Of a stretch of 64,000 nucleotides of DNA, positions 27,574-36,899 are shown in pieces; within the stretch, counting starts at the first letter, position 1, and every line of letters starts with the position of its first letter. The notes below the pieces were generated by a model that saw nothing but the letters and a program-made list of their open reading frames with translations, made no database searches and had not been told where the DNA came from. Made by a program: the position numbers and the translations under genes. Where the stretch lies: positions 3,782,001 through 3,846,000 of the forward strand of contig OZ241896.1 in assembly GCA_965203565.1 (NCBI GenBank), in the 5' to 3' direction. The DNA is from JAAXGX01 sp965203565. GTDB lineage: Bacteria; Acidobacteriota; Vicinamibacteria; Vicinamibacterales; UBA8438.

Positions 27574-28893
27574 CGCCAGCGACGCGCAGAGGATCTCTTC
27601 GTCGTTGCGGGCGCAGACGCTCCGGTTGGCGTACGCCGGATGCGAGAAGTTCACCGTCCCGAGCTCCCGCCGGTTGCCCGGATCGCTGGTCGGCGCGATG
27701 AGCTGCGTGCGGCTGATCTCCCGGTACCCCTCGGGCGCGAACTCGGCGATGATCAGCTCGCCCCGGTCGTTGTTGACGAAGTAGCGGTCGCCGTTCCGGA
27801 CGATGAACGCCGACGCCCACCGCGCGCGCTCCTGCGTCACCGCCTGCGTCTCCCAGAGGCGCTCGCCGGTCGCCGCGTCGAGCGCGCGCAACTGGCCGTA
27901 GCTGCAGATCCCGTAGACGTAACCCCCGCGCATCACCGGCGTGTTGATCACCGCGTGCAGCGCCTCGGTCATGATCTCGCTGTCGCTGCCGCTCTTCCAG
28001 AGGACGGACGCCGCCGGCCGGTCGCGGTCGAGGCCGAGCATCATCGCCCCGTTGTAGAACGACGAGACGAACAGCCGCGCCCCGCTCAGCACCGGCGTGG
28101 CGACGCTCATCGCGTAGTCGGCGCGGACCGGCTGCTCCCACCAGACGGCGCCGGTCGCCGGGTCGAGCGACGCCACCGCGGCCGGATGCCAGACGATAAC
28201 CTGCCGGACGCCGCCCGCCTCGACGACGATCGGCTGCGAGTACCCCGGCTCGGTGTCGGACGGCAGCGCCCGCCACACTTCGTCCCCGGTCCGCTTGTCG
28301 AACGCCACCACCTTGGCGCCGGGGCGTCCGCCGACCAGGGCGATCAGCAGGCCGCCCTCCACCAGCGGCGCGCCGCTCATCCCCCACGCCGGCAGCTCCG
28401 CGTCGTAGTCGCGCCGGTAGTCCTTCCTCCACACCACCTCGCCGGTCGCAACGTCGAGGCAGAGCAGGACGCCGGTGGCGCCCAGGACGTAGACGCGGTC
28501 GCCGTCGACCGTCGGCGTGGCGCGGGGGCCGACCGCCCAGGTGAACGTCAGGCCGGTGTAGTCGGCCGGCCACTCGCGCGTCCAGAGGACCTCGCCGGTC
28601 GCCTCGTCGAGCGCCAGGGCGCGCTCGACCACTTCCATGCTCTGCGCCGACCGGTCCGCATCGACGACGAACACCCGTCCGCCGGCCACCGCCGGGCCGG
28701 CGTAGCCGGCGCGAATCGGCGTCCGCCACCGCACGTCGAGACCGGCCTCGGGAAAGGCGTCGAGGAGGCCGGTCTCGCTCCAGACGCCGAGCCGCCCCTT
28801 CCCGCGCCACTCCGGCCAGTCCTCCCCGGCCGCAGGCAAGACGCCCCACGTCAGCAGCGCCGCGACGCCGGCCGCCATCGCTCGCACGTCCAT
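27565..28893 (-). CDS. PQQ-binding-like beta-propeller protein
   Basis: A 442-residue exported protein (signal ending VLPAAGED). It carries repeated propeller blades with the tryptophan-docking pattern: ALDEATGEVLWTREW, CLDVATGEVVWRKDY, AFDKRTGDEVWRA, SLDPATGAVWWEQ and ALDAATGERLWETQ. The opening DWPEWRGKGRLGVW is typical of the PQQ-like proteins of Acidobacteriota and Planctomycetota. No quinoprotein dehydrogenase catalytic Asp or Ca site is recognisable, so a structural or binding role is likely. It precedes the MBL-fold gene by 26 bp on the same strand. Confidence 0.85.
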   Translation of the reverse strand: MDVRAMAAGVAALLTWGVLPAAGEDWPEWRGKGRLGVWSETGLLDAFPEAGLDVRWRTPIRAGYAGPAVAGGRVFVVDADRSAQSMEVVERALALDEATGEVLWTREWPADYTGLTFTWAVGPRATPTVDGDRVYVLGATGVLLCLDVATGEVVWRKDYRRDYDAELPAWGMSGAPLVEGGLLIALVGGRPGAKVVAFDKRTGDEVWRALPSDTEPGYSQPIVVEAGGVRQVIVWHPAAVASLDPATGAVWWEQPVRADYAMSVATPVLSGARLFVSSFYNGAMMLGLDRDRPAASVLWKSGSDSEIMTEALHAVINTPVMRGGYVYGICSYGQLRALDAATGERLWETQAVTQERARWASAFIVRNGDRYFVNNDRGELIIAEFAPEGYREISRTQLIAPTSDPGNRRELGTVNFSHPAYANRSVCARNDEEILCASLAAR

Positions 28894-28946
28894 AGTCTAT
28901 CCCTCCGGCGCATGGGAGCGGGCCGGACGTTCAGCGGCGGCCGGCC

Positions 28947-30956
28947 TCATCGGCGAGCCGGTCCGGCGGCGGCCACCGCGCCGGTCTCCTCGCCCGACTC
29001 CGCGGCATGGCTGACGGAAAATTCGCCCTCCCAGACGTGCTCCCGGATCCCTTCGACCCGAACGAACTGCCCGGTTCGGACGCGGCGGATGGCGTAGCCG
29101 GGCAGCCGCCACCTCACAACGCACCCGAGTTCATCGACGTGAACGCCCGGCTGATTGAAGTCCCGGTCGTCATATTCTCCCCCTTCGGGGAGATCCTTGT
29201 CGTCGGCCGGGGTGATGCGCAGGAAGAACCTCCTGCGCAGATCGGGCGGACTGCAAACGTCCTTGACGTAGGTCAGATGCCTGCCGTCGAGATACACGTC
29301 GAAGTCCGAACGGATGACCAGCTTCTCCGGCGCGGCCGCCTTCTCCAGCGCTCTTCTGAAGGCGTCGCGGTCGATGACGGCCTCGGCTTGCCAGCCAATC
29401 GCCCTGTTTCCGTGGAACTCGCCGGTCACGACATGGGCGACAGGATAGTCGGGCAGCGCTTTCTTCGCCACGCACAGCTTCTCGTCGAGCATCATGACCA
29501 CGTGCATGTTCAGGCAACAGCCGACTTCCTCCAGGAAGCTCCTCCCGTCCGCCGACGTCGCCTTCAGGAACAGACTCCCCCGCACGTCCGTCTCGCTGCA
29601 ATCATCCTTCACGTAGACGAGATTCCTTCCATCGAGGTGCACGTCGAAGTCCGAACGAATGATTCGCTTCTCCGGCGCTTGCATCAACTTCCTGATCGCC
29701 TTCCTTTCCTCGGCCAGGTCAAGCTCGCCCAGCGCCTGATATTTCTCCCGGATGCCGGCCGCCGTCCGAGGATCCCCCTTCCCTCCCTTTGCTGGAGGCG
29801 GCGCCGGAGGCGTCCATCCGCCGAAAGCCGAATAATACTGGCGGAGCGTTTCCCGAAGCGCGTCTTCGGACACGCCCGGAAGCCTCATTTCCTTTTCAAG
29901 AAATCGGTACAGACAGATCGCGGCCAACCGGTTCCCGTCTTCGTTCCAGTGGCCGTCGTTCCTGAATCTGTATGGCGACGAGCCCCATCCGCGCCGGAGA
30001 TGGTCGTCGTCATGTGTCCGAAAGCAATCGTACAGGTTGACCGTCTCGACGCCCTCTGCTTCGAGGAGGGGCGTGATGCGGGGATCCGGTGGATGATCCG
30101 GCAGCAGAACGGCGGCGAATCCGCCCCCGTTCTCTTCGACCATCCGCTTCCAGCGGCGCATCAACCGTCGAAGAATGGCCGAATTTTTTTCGAGAGTCCT
30201 TTTGCGATCATCGAGATCCCTGATCCCACGCAACTGACCCGAACGTTGACTCCACCGTTCCCGAGCGGCTTCCGGGTCACGAAAAAACTGTCGTCCGCTC
30301 ACGTCCAGCATCAGGTAGGAAACATGCAGTCCGGAAATGAATCGGGTCCACCAGGACGGCCGCATCGCTTCGTTCCGCACCAACCGCCCCGCCTCGTCGA
30401 GATAGAACAGTCCGGTCGCATGGACGTTGACCAGATCGTTGCGGAAGTACACGAAAAAGACGTAGTCGAGGTCGTCGGCGTAGCGGAAATGCTCGTGATG
30501 CAGAAACGACTGACCCGGCCCGTAACCTTCCACGCCGAAATTCAGGACGTTGAATCTCCGCTGGCCCTGGTTCAACAGCCAGTCCAGCGGCTCCGTGAAG
30601 GAGTACGGAGCGTCCATGCGGATGTTTTCGACGAAGGAATCGCCGAAGACGCCGACGTTGATCGCGGAGGCCAGGTCGGCCGCACTGAAATTCCGGTGCT
30701 GCCGGAGGCCGAAGTTGTTGTGGTGCAGGGCGTGAGGCAGGCGGGTGTCCGGGTGGGCCAGCCAATTTCGAGCATTCGGCATGCGGGCCCAGATTCGCGA
30801 CGCATCCCGGTGGAACGAGTTTTCGGCCAGATCGCGATATTTCGGATAGAAGAGCCGCAGGGAGAGTTCGCACAGGAAGAGGCCGGCCGCGCAAGACGCC
30901 AGCAGCAGGCAGAGATTGACCGACGTCTTCGCGATGGACGCTCCGGTGACTCGCAT
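28947..30956 (-). CDS. SGNH hydrolase-like protein with two copies of a novel C-terminal domain
   Basis: A 669-residue protein from ATG 30956. An N-terminal TM anchor (residues about 12-30) precedes an SGNH/GDSL domain with Gly105-Asp106-Ser107 (GVFGDSFVEN) and the distal DGHWNEDG block that supplies the catalytic Asp/His. From about residue 431 comes one copy of the domain RSDFDVHLDGRNLVYVKDDC ... LPDYPVAHVVTGEF and from about 547 a second copy, RSDFDVYLDGRHLTYVKDVC ... LPGYAIRRVRTGQF. The SGNH part may O-acylate or deacylate a glycan, as in AlgX/AlgJ-like proteins. The role of the C-terminal domain is unknown. Confidence 0.78.
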   Translation of the reverse strand: MRVTGASIAKTSVNLCLLLASCAAGLFLCELSLRLFYPKYRDLAENSFHRDASRIWARMPNARNWLAHPDTRLPHALHHNNFGLRQHRNFSAADLASAINVGVFGDSFVENIRMDAPYSFTEPLDWLLNQGQRRFNVLNFGVEGYGPGQSFLHHEHFRYADDLDYVFFVYFRNDLVNVHATGLFYLDEAGRLVRNEAMRPSWWTRFISGLHVSYLMLDVSGRQFFRDPEAARERWSQRSGQLRGIRDLDDRKRTLEKNSAILRRLMRRWKRMVEENGGGFAAVLLPDHPPDPRITPLLEAEGVETVNLYDCFRTHDDDHLRRGWGSSPYRFRNDGHWNEDGNRLAAICLYRFLEKEMRLPGVSEDALRETLRQYYSAFGGWTPPAPPPAKGGKGDPRTAAGIREKYQALGELDLAEERKAIRKLMQAPEKRIIRSDFDVHLDGRNLVYVKDDCSETDVRGSLFLKATSADGRSFLEEVGCCLNMHVVMMLDEKLCVAKKALPDYPVAHVVTGEFHGNRAIGWQAEAVIDRDAFRRALEKAAAPEKLVIRSDFDVYLDGRHLTYVKDVCSPPDLRRRFFLRITPADDKDLPEGGEYDDRDFNQPGVHVDELGCVVRWRLPGYAIRRVRTGQFVRVEGIREHVWEGEFSVSHAAESGEETGAVAAAGPARR

Positions 30957-31030
30957 CGGCTGACCCGAACGAACTGGCCGGTTCGGACGCGGCGGCCGCC
31001 GCAGCCGGGCGGCCGCCGCCTCGCGACGCA
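30957..31030 (-). pseudogene. Fragment of the novel C-terminal domain
   Basis: Read on the minus strand, these bases give ARRRPPGCGGRRVRTGQFVRV, a near match to the end of the C-terminal domain of the gene just downstream (WRLPGYAIRRVRTGQFVRV, around 29040-29110). It has no open frame of its own and directly abuts the start of that gene. It looks like the tail left by a deleted or recombined paralog. Confidence 0.55.
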
Positions 31031-31066
31031 ACCGGACAAGTGTATCCCGCGAACGTCGTCAGTTGC

Positions 31067-31072
31067 TATACT
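31067..31072 (+). promoter_or_regulatory. Putative -10 box (TATACT) of mutS
   Basis: TATACT lies 15 bp before ATG 31088, giving a leader of under 10 nt and leaving no room for a Shine-Dalgarno, so translation would be near-leaderless. The -35 region is not obvious. Confidence 0.45.
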
Positions 31073-31087
31073 CGCCGCCCATACCCG

Positions 31088-33796
31088 ATGCCGTCCTCCG
31101 CCGAGGCGCGCGGCGCCTCTCACGCCACACCGGCCATGCGGCAGTATCTCGACGCCAAGCGCCGGCATCGGGACGCGATCCTGTTCTTCCGGATGGGCGA
31201 CTTCTACGAGATGTTCTACGAGGACGCGCTGACGGCGGCGCGGGCGCTGGAGCTGACGCTCACGTCGCGCTCGAAGGATCGGGGGGGGAGCCCGATCCCG
31301 ATGTGCGGCGTGCCCCACCACGCCGCGGACGGCTACGTGGCGCGCCTCGTCAGGCGCGGGTTCAGGGTGGCCATCTGCGAGCAGGTCGAACCGCCGGCGG
31401 CGGCGCGGCAGGCGAAGGCGCCGGTGCGGCGCGAGGTGGTGCGGGTCGTCTCGCCCGGCACCCTGACCGACGCGGACTATCTGGACGCCCGGGAGCCGGC
31501 CTTCCTCGTCGCGCTCGCTCCCGCGGCCGAGCCGTCCTCCGCCCGGGCGCGCCGGACCGGCGCCGCCGTCCACGGCGCCGCGCTGATCGATCTGTCGACC
31601 GGCGAGTTCAGCGCCGCGGAGTACGCCGGCGAGAGCGGCCGGCAGGCGCTGGCCGACGAGCTGGCGGTGCTGCGGCCGCGGGAGGTGATCGTCGCCAGCG
31701 ACCTGCGCCTGGGCGACGTCCTGCCCGAGGTCGACGCCTCGGCGTTCGCGGTCACGGCGACCGAGCCGTGGGCGTTCGGATTCGACCATGCGCAACGGAC
31801 GCTGCTCGAGCAGTTGCGGACGGCGAGCCTCGAAGGGACCGAGCTGGCCGGGCATGCGGCGGCGACGCGGGCGGCCGGCGCCCTCGTCCAGTATCTCCGG
31901 GACACCCAGAAGGTCGATCTCGTCCACGTCCGGCGGATCGCGTTCCGCTCCCGCGCCGACCACGTGCTCATGGACGCGGCGACCTGCCGGCACCTCGAGA
32001 TTCTGGAGTCCGCCGACGGGGGGCGGAGCGGCTCGCTGCTCGGCGAGATCGACCGGACGGTGACGCCGATGGGCGGACGGCTGCTGCGCGGCTGGCTGCA
32101 GCGGCCGGCCTGCGCCGTCGAACGGATCCAGGACCGTCTCGACGCCGTCGAGGAGCTGGCGTTCCGCAGCACCGAGCGGGCGAAGCTGCGCGACACGCTC
32201 AAGGCGGTCCACGACCTCGAGCGGCTGGTCGCCCGCGTCGCGCTGCACACCGCGGGACCGCGCGACCTCACGGCGCTGCGGCAGTCCGTCTCGGTCGTCC
32301 CGCGACTCCGCGGCGGGCTCGCCGACTGCCGGGCGCCGCTGGCGCGCAGCCTGACCGCCCAGCTCGACGACGTCGCCGACGTCCGCGACGCCGTCGAAGC
32401 GACGCTCGTCGAGGACCCGCCGGCGGCGGCCCGCGACGGGGGCTGCATCCGGGACGGCGTCGACCCGGCGCTCGACGAGCTGCGCTCGATCAGCCGCGAC
32501 GCCAAGCGGCGCATCGCCGCCATGGAGAAGGCGGAGCGGGAGCGGACCGGGGTCGCGTCGCTCAAGGTCCGCTTCAACCGGGTGTTCGGCTACTACATCG
32601 AAGTCTCGAAATCGAACCTCCACGCGGTTCCCGACGACTACCAGCGCAAGCAGACGATCGCCGCCGGCGAACGGTACGTCACCCCGGCGCTGAAGGAGTA
32701 CGAGGCGAAGGCGCTGGGCGCGGACGAGCGTCTCCTCGACCGGGAGCAGGAGCTGTTCGAGGCGCTGCGGAAGCAGGTCGCCGCCGAGGCGACGCGGATC
32801 CAGGAGACGGCCCGGGCCGTCGCCGGCCTCGACGTCGTCGCGGCGCTGGCCGAGTCGGCGGCGGTCCTGAACTACACGAAGCCCCAGGTCCACGCCGGTT
32901 CGGAGCTGCAGATCGTCGAAGGCCGGCATCCGGTCGTCGAACGGCGCTGCCGCGACCCGTTCGTCCCGAACGACCTGCAGCTCGACGCCGCCGCCCGGCA
33001 ACTCGTCATCATCACCGGTCCCAACATGGGCGGGAAGTCGACCTTCCTGCGGCAGGCGGCGCTGATAACCCTGCTGGCGCACGCCGGCTCGTTCGTGCCG
33101 GCGAAGCAGGCCAAGGTGCCGCTCGTGGACCGGGTCTTCGCCCGGGTCGGCGCTTCCGACAACATCGCCCGAGGCCAGTCGACCTTCATGCTGGAGATGC
33201 AGGAAACCGCCCGAATCCTGCACAGCGCCTCGTCGCGCAGCCTGGTGCTGCTCGACGAGATCGGCCGCGGCACGGCGACGTTCGACGGCCTCAGCCTGGC
33301 GTGGGCGGTCGCGGAGCATCTGGCGACCAGTCCGCGCGCCCGGCCCAAGACGCTGTTCGCCACCCACTACCACGAGATGACCGATCTGGCCGATTCCGTT
33401 CCCGGGGTCGTGAACTGTCACGTGGTCGCCCGCGAGTGGAAGGACGAGATCATCTTCCTGCGCCGCGTGGAGCCGGGACGGTCCGACCGGAGCTACGGCA
33501 TCGAGGTGGCGCGGCTGGCCGGCCTGCCGCCGGAAACGGTGCAACGGGCGCGCGACATCCTGGCCGGCCTGGAAAACGACGAGCTGTCCCGCGGCGGACG
33601 CCCCTCGTTCAGCGGCCGGCCGGACGATCAGCAGGTCCAGCTCGGCCTGTTCCGGTCGCCGCCGGCCGGCCCTGCGCGGATCGCCGAGCGGCTTCGGGCG
33701 GCCGACCTCGACGAGCTGACTCCGATCGAAGCGCTCACGCTGCTGGCCGACCTCAAGCGGGAGCTGGCGGCGGACGAGCGGAGCGGCCGCCGATGA
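31088..33796 (+). CDS. mutS: DNA mismatch repair protein MutS
   Basis: A 902-residue MutS. The mismatch-reading domain I has the Phe-x-Glu motif in FFRMGDFYEMFYEDA. Connector and lever domains follow, and the C-terminal ABC ATPase has Walker A GPNMGGKST at 644-652, ARGQSTFMLEM, LVLLDEIGRGTATFDG and ATHYHEM. MutS recognises mismatches and small loops as a dimer and recruits MutL. The length is normal. A downstream gene overlaps its stop by 4 bp. Confidence 0.97.
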   Translation: MPSSAEARGASHATPAMRQYLDAKRRHRDAILFFRMGDFYEMFYEDALTAARALELTLTSRSKDRGGSPIPMCGVPHHAADGYVARLVRRGFRVAICEQVEPPAAARQAKAPVRREVVRVVSPGTLTDADYLDAREPAFLVALAPAAEPSSARARRTGAAVHGAALIDLSTGEFSAAEYAGESGRQALADELAVLRPREVIVASDLRLGDVLPEVDASAFAVTATEPWAFGFDHAQRTLLEQLRTASLEGTELAGHAAATRAAGALVQYLRDTQKVDLVHVRRIAFRSRADHVLMDAATCRHLEILESADGGRSGSLLGEIDRTVTPMGGRLLRGWLQRPACAVERIQDRLDAVEELAFRSTERAKLRDTLKAVHDLERLVARVALHTAGPRDLTALRQSVSVVPRLRGGLADCRAPLARSLTAQLDDVADVRDAVEATLVEDPPAAARDGGCIRDGVDPALDELRSISRDAKRRIAAMEKAERERTGVASLKVRFNRVFGYYIEVSKSNLHAVPDDYQRKQTIAAGERYVTPALKEYEAKALGADERLLDREQELFEALRKQVAAEATRIQETARAVAGLDVVAALAESAAVLNYTKPQVHAGSELQIVEGRHPVVERRCRDPFVPNDLQLDAAARQLVIITGPNMGGKSTFLRQAALITLLAHAGSFVPAKQAKVPLVDRVFARVGASDNIARGQSTFMLEMQETARILHSASSRSLVLLDEIGRGTATFDGLSLAWAVAEHLATSPRARPKTLFATHYHEMTDLADSVPGVVNCHVVAREWKDEIIFLRRVEPGRSDRSYGIEVARLAGLPPETVQRARDILAGLENDELSRGGRPSFSGRPDDQQVQLGLFRSPPAGPARIAERLRAADLDELTPIEALTLLADLKRELAADERSGRR

Positions 33797-34860
33797 CGTC
33801 GAAGTCGCAGTTCCTGAAGACCCCGGTCGAGCCGTTCACCGTCGAGCCCGGCCTGCCCGCCGAGGAGATCCTGCGGCGGATGGAGCGGATCTCGTTCCAG
33901 GGCAGGAACCTGGCGACCGCCCATCAGGTGTGGCGGAAGATGCTGGCCGACGACGACGTGCTCGTCTTTCTGGGCGTGGCGGGCGCGCTCGCCGCCGGCG
34001 GCCTCCGGCTCGTGCTCGCCCACCTGATCGAGCGCCGCTACGTCGACTGCGTCGTCTCGACCGGCGCCAACCTCTACCACGATCTCCACGACACGCGCGG
34101 CCGGCGGCACTTTCTCGGATCGCCGCAGGTCGACGACGGGGCGCTGCGCGCCGCTCACGTCGACCGGGTGTACGACACGTTCGTCGACGAGGACGAGTTC
34201 ATAGGGAACGACGACTGGATCGCGGCGTTCGCCGCGACGCTCGAGCCGCGGCCGCACACCAGCCGCGAGCTGCTGCACCGGCTGGGCGGACACTTGTGGC
34301 GCGAGACGGGCGCGGACGGCATCCTCACGGCCGCCTACCGCGCCGGCGTGCCGGTGTTCTGCCCGGCGATAGCCGACTCGTCGATAGGGATGGGGCTGTC
34401 GCAGGCGCGGCGGCAGGCGCCCGGCAGCGGCCGGGTCGACGTCATCGGCGACGTGGCGGAGTCGGCCGGCCTCGTCGTCCGGCGCCCGCGCACGGCGTCG
34501 GTCGTCCTCGGCGGCGGCACCCCGAAGAACTTCATCAACCAGGCGAGCGTCCAGGCCGACTTCCTGAGCGGCTGCGGCGCCGGGCACCGGTATGCGCTCC
34601 AGATCGTGACCGACGTCCCGCACTTCGGCGGCGCATCCGGATCGACGCTCGACGAAGCCCGCAGCTGGGGGAAGGTGTCGGACGGCGCCGACTGCGTGAC
34701 CGTCCACGCCGACGCCACGCTCGCCCTGCCGCTGCTCGCGACGGCGCTGGCGGCGAGCGCGCGCGATCTGCTCGCCGCCCGCCGCCCGCCGCGGTTCGAG
34801 CTCGACGGCCCGGTCATGACCGTCGACGGCGAACAACTGCCGCCCGGCGCGGGCGGCTAG
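33793..34860 (+). CDS. Deoxyhypusine synthase-like protein
   Basis: A 355-residue member of the deoxyhypusine/homospermidine synthase family, with VDCVVSTGANLYHD, FCPAIADSSIG, DVIGDVAESA and the catalytic-lysine segment GGTPKNFINQ (Lys245), where eukaryotic DHS has a Lys forming the enamine intermediate. Bacterial homologs are usually thought to make homospermidine or modify polyamines, since bacteria lack eIF5A. It overlaps mutS by ATGA, so it is translationally coupled to it, although no functional link is known. Confidence 0.88.
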   Translation: MTSKSQFLKTPVEPFTVEPGLPAEEILRRMERISFQGRNLATAHQVWRKMLADDDVLVFLGVAGALAAGGLRLVLAHLIERRYVDCVVSTGANLYHDLHDTRGRRHFLGSPQVDDGALRAAHVDRVYDTFVDEDEFIGNDDWIAAFAATLEPRPHTSRELLHRLGGHLWRETGADGILTAAYRAGVPVFCPAIADSSIGMGLSQARRQAPGSGRVDVIGDVAESAGLVVRRPRTASVVLGGGTPKNFINQASVQADFLSGCGAGHRYALQIVTDVPHFGGASGSTLDEARSWGKVSDGADCVTVHADATLALPLLATALAASARDLLAARRPPRFELDGPVMTVDGEQLPPGAGG

Positions 34861-34901
34861 CCCGGATGCCGGCCGACCCGGTCACCGCTTGAACAGACGC
34901 G

Positions 34902-35714
34902 TCAGGGTACGCTCTTTTCACGGCGTTGTGACGACGTCCAGACCGAATCTTCGAACTGGAGCGTTCCCGATGACGGTCTCACCGACTCTCCCGCCTCGCG
35001 GTCGAGTTGCAGCGTTCCTTCGTGGAAGATTTCGTCGTAACGAGGCGCCGGATCGGGCGGCGACCGTTTCTTCCGTTTCTCGGCCAGGAGGCGCTGCATC
35101 TCTTTCCTGGCCTCGTCGAGGATGGCGGCGCGGCGGCGCTTTTCCCTCCTGGAAACGTTCCCCGAATCAGGCGTGGACGGCGGTGGCGTCTCGCGGCCGG
35201 GTCGTGTCGGGAAGCGCAGGATTTCGTCCGGTCTGGCCGCCAGCATCGGGGGAGTCAGGTAGACGCGCCTGAGCAGATCGGCGGTATCGGATCCATGCTC
35301 GTGCACCGCGCTCGCAACCGCATGGCGGACCGCCGGCGGCAGTGTTCGTTCCAGTTCGTCCGCAAGGCGGCGTGCGCGTTCGTCGGGCAGTCGATAGCGA
35401 ACGTGATCGTCGCCGGATTCGGAACTGAACGCCCGGGCGACGGCGCCGGCCTGATCGAGCGCCGGCGCAATCCTCCCGTGCGCCTCGGCGGCCCAGGGGC
35501 CAAAATGATGAAAACTCCATTCGATGCCGGTGAACGTCGAGCCGTCATGACGTTCGGCATGCGCCACGTCCGCCAGGTACGCGTACTTCAGCAGATGAAT
35601 CGGTCCCAGTGCCCGCTCTTTCCAGTCTTCCGAGAGCCCAGCGATTGCGAGCGCATACTGGAAGACACGATCGACGCGGAATCGATCAGCCGTTTGCGCG
35701 CCGCCCATGATCAT
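34902..35714 (-). CDS. DUF4065/Panacea-like domain protein
   Basis: A 270-residue protein. Residues about 30-95 (GPIHLLKYAYLADVAHAER, then FTGIEWSFHHFGPWA) resemble the Panacea/SocA/GepA domain (DUF4065), known from antitoxins and proteolytic adaptors. The rest is charged and helical with a Lys/Arg-rich stretch (SRREKRRRAAILDEARKEMQRLLAEKRKK in part). No toxin gene is next to it; the neighbour on the same strand is far off. A second ATG at 35708 is as likely. Call is tentative. Confidence 0.5.
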   Translation of the reverse strand: MIMGGAQTADRFRVDRVFQYALAIAGLSEDWKERALGPIHLLKYAYLADVAHAERHDGSTFTGIEWSFHHFGPWAAEAHGRIAPALDQAGAVARAFSSESGDDHVRYRLPDERARRLADELERTLPPAVRHAVASAVHEHGSDTADLLRRVYLTPPMLAARPDEILRFPTRPGRETPPPSTPDSGNVSRREKRRRAAILDEARKEMQRLLAEKRKKRSPPDPAPRYDEIFHEGTLQLDREAGESVRPSSGTLQFEDSVWTSSQRREKSVP

Positions 35715-35837
35715 CGGTAATCATACTGCGGCCAGCGCCCTGCCGGGGACCCGATCGGCGCAACGCGCGGGCGCGTGTTTTGCATCGAGTCGCCGATCGA
35801 GTATCTTGGCGATGCTCGGCGGGAACGACGGAGGTTG

Positions 35838-36899
35838 ATGGTGGCGGGAGGGGGCGGGCAGCGGCGGATGGGCGGGATGGGCGGCGGGAGCCGGCCGCCC
35901 GTGCTGCCGCTGGTGATGGATGCGCAGGCGTTCGGCCTGTCGCCGGACAAGCTGCTTGACTTTCTGAAGCTGGAGTCGCGATTCGACGACAGCAGTTGGT
36001 CCGACTCCATCTCCCCGGGGCGGGTCGGGCGCCCGGATCCGCAGATCGGACAGTGGTTCGGTGAAAAGCTCACGGCGCGGATCGGGTCGATGCTGAGCCG
36101 GCCCGGCTGCAGGTTCCTGAACGCCTTCCTGTGGCATTCCGGCCGCGGCGCCAGTCAGCACGGGCATCTGGACCGGCCGCCGCTCGACGTCACCATGTCG
36201 GTTCCACTGGTGCTGGAAGGCGCAGATCGGTGGGCGCTCTGGGTGGAGCAGCCGGACGGCGACCGTTTCGAATGGGCGGGCGCGCCTGGAACGGTCCTGA
36301 TTCTGGACGGTCGGCGCCGCGTGCACGGGCGCGACGTGTTCAAGGGGACGCGGTACGTCGTGCTGCTGCTCCATTGGAGGGCGCCGGCGGTCCTGTGGCC
36401 GGGATTCCTCGACCGGGACGCGCGGAGCAGGCTGGCCGCGGCCGGCGCCGGGCGGATCGATCGGGGTTCGCCGGCCGGCCGGGCGCTGCTCGACTGCTGT
36501 CTGGAGCTCGTGCGGTCGGCGTCGCCGTGGAGCAGGGAACCCGGGGCGGTGGTCTGCGACGTCCGCGAAGCGGCGGAGACCGCGACACGCGGGGCAGGCG
36601 GCGCTGCGTTTCTGGCGCCGCTCGACGGGAAGGTGCAGTTGACGTTCGACGCGCTGGATGCGGTGGCGTTGCAGCCGGGTGACGGACTCGCGTTCCCCCG
36701 CGACGTGCGATACGGAATCGATGGACCGGGCGGGGCCAGGGTGCTCGCCGGCGAGTCGATGCCCTCGCGCCGATTGCGGCCCGAATGGTCCGCACGTCGC
36801 AGCGGCTGGATCGATCCGCCGGACCCGGAATCCGGCCGGCAGGGCCAGCGGTCCAGGCGAAAGACCTTTCCGGCCGGGGTATCGACGACCGTGCGGTAG
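35838..36899 (+). CDS. 2OG-Fe(II) oxygenase-like protein with read-through tail
   Basis: A 353-residue protein from ATG 35838 (GGAGG 3 bp upstream; GTG 35775 would add 21 residues). The core LNAFLWHSGRGASQHGHLDRP supplies H110-x-D112, with the distal His163 in RRRVHGRD and Arg in TRYVVLLLHWR, the 2-His-1-Asp facial triad of cupin-type 2-oxoglutarate oxygenases. A second half (LAPLDGKVQLTFDALD) may be a cupin-like domain. The last ~45 residues overlap the opposite-strand glycosyltransferase 3' end and read as low-complexity Arg/Ser/Pro, so the native stop seems to have been lost. Confidence 0.65.
   Translation: MVAGGGGQRRMGGMGGGSRPPVLPLVMDAQAFGLSPDKLLDFLKLESRFDDSSWSDSISPGRVGRPDPQIGQWFGEKLTARIGSMLSRPGCRFLNAFLWHSGRGASQHGHLDRPPLDVTMSVPLVLEGADRWALWVEQPDGDRFEWAGAPGTVLILDGRRRVHGRDVFKGTRYVVLLLHWRAPAVLWPGFLDRDARSRLAAAGAGRIDRGSPAGRALLDCCLELVRSASPWSREPGAVVCDVREAAETATRGAGGAAFLAPLDGKVQLTFDALDAVALQPGDGLAFPRDVRYGIDGPGGARVLAGESMPSRRLRPEWSARRSGWIDPPDPESGRQGQRSRRKTFPAGVSTTVR

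Noticed and set aside
34902..35714. Part of a toxin-antitoxin pair
   Set aside because: The DUF4065-like domain hints at an antitoxin but no small partner gene lies next to it.
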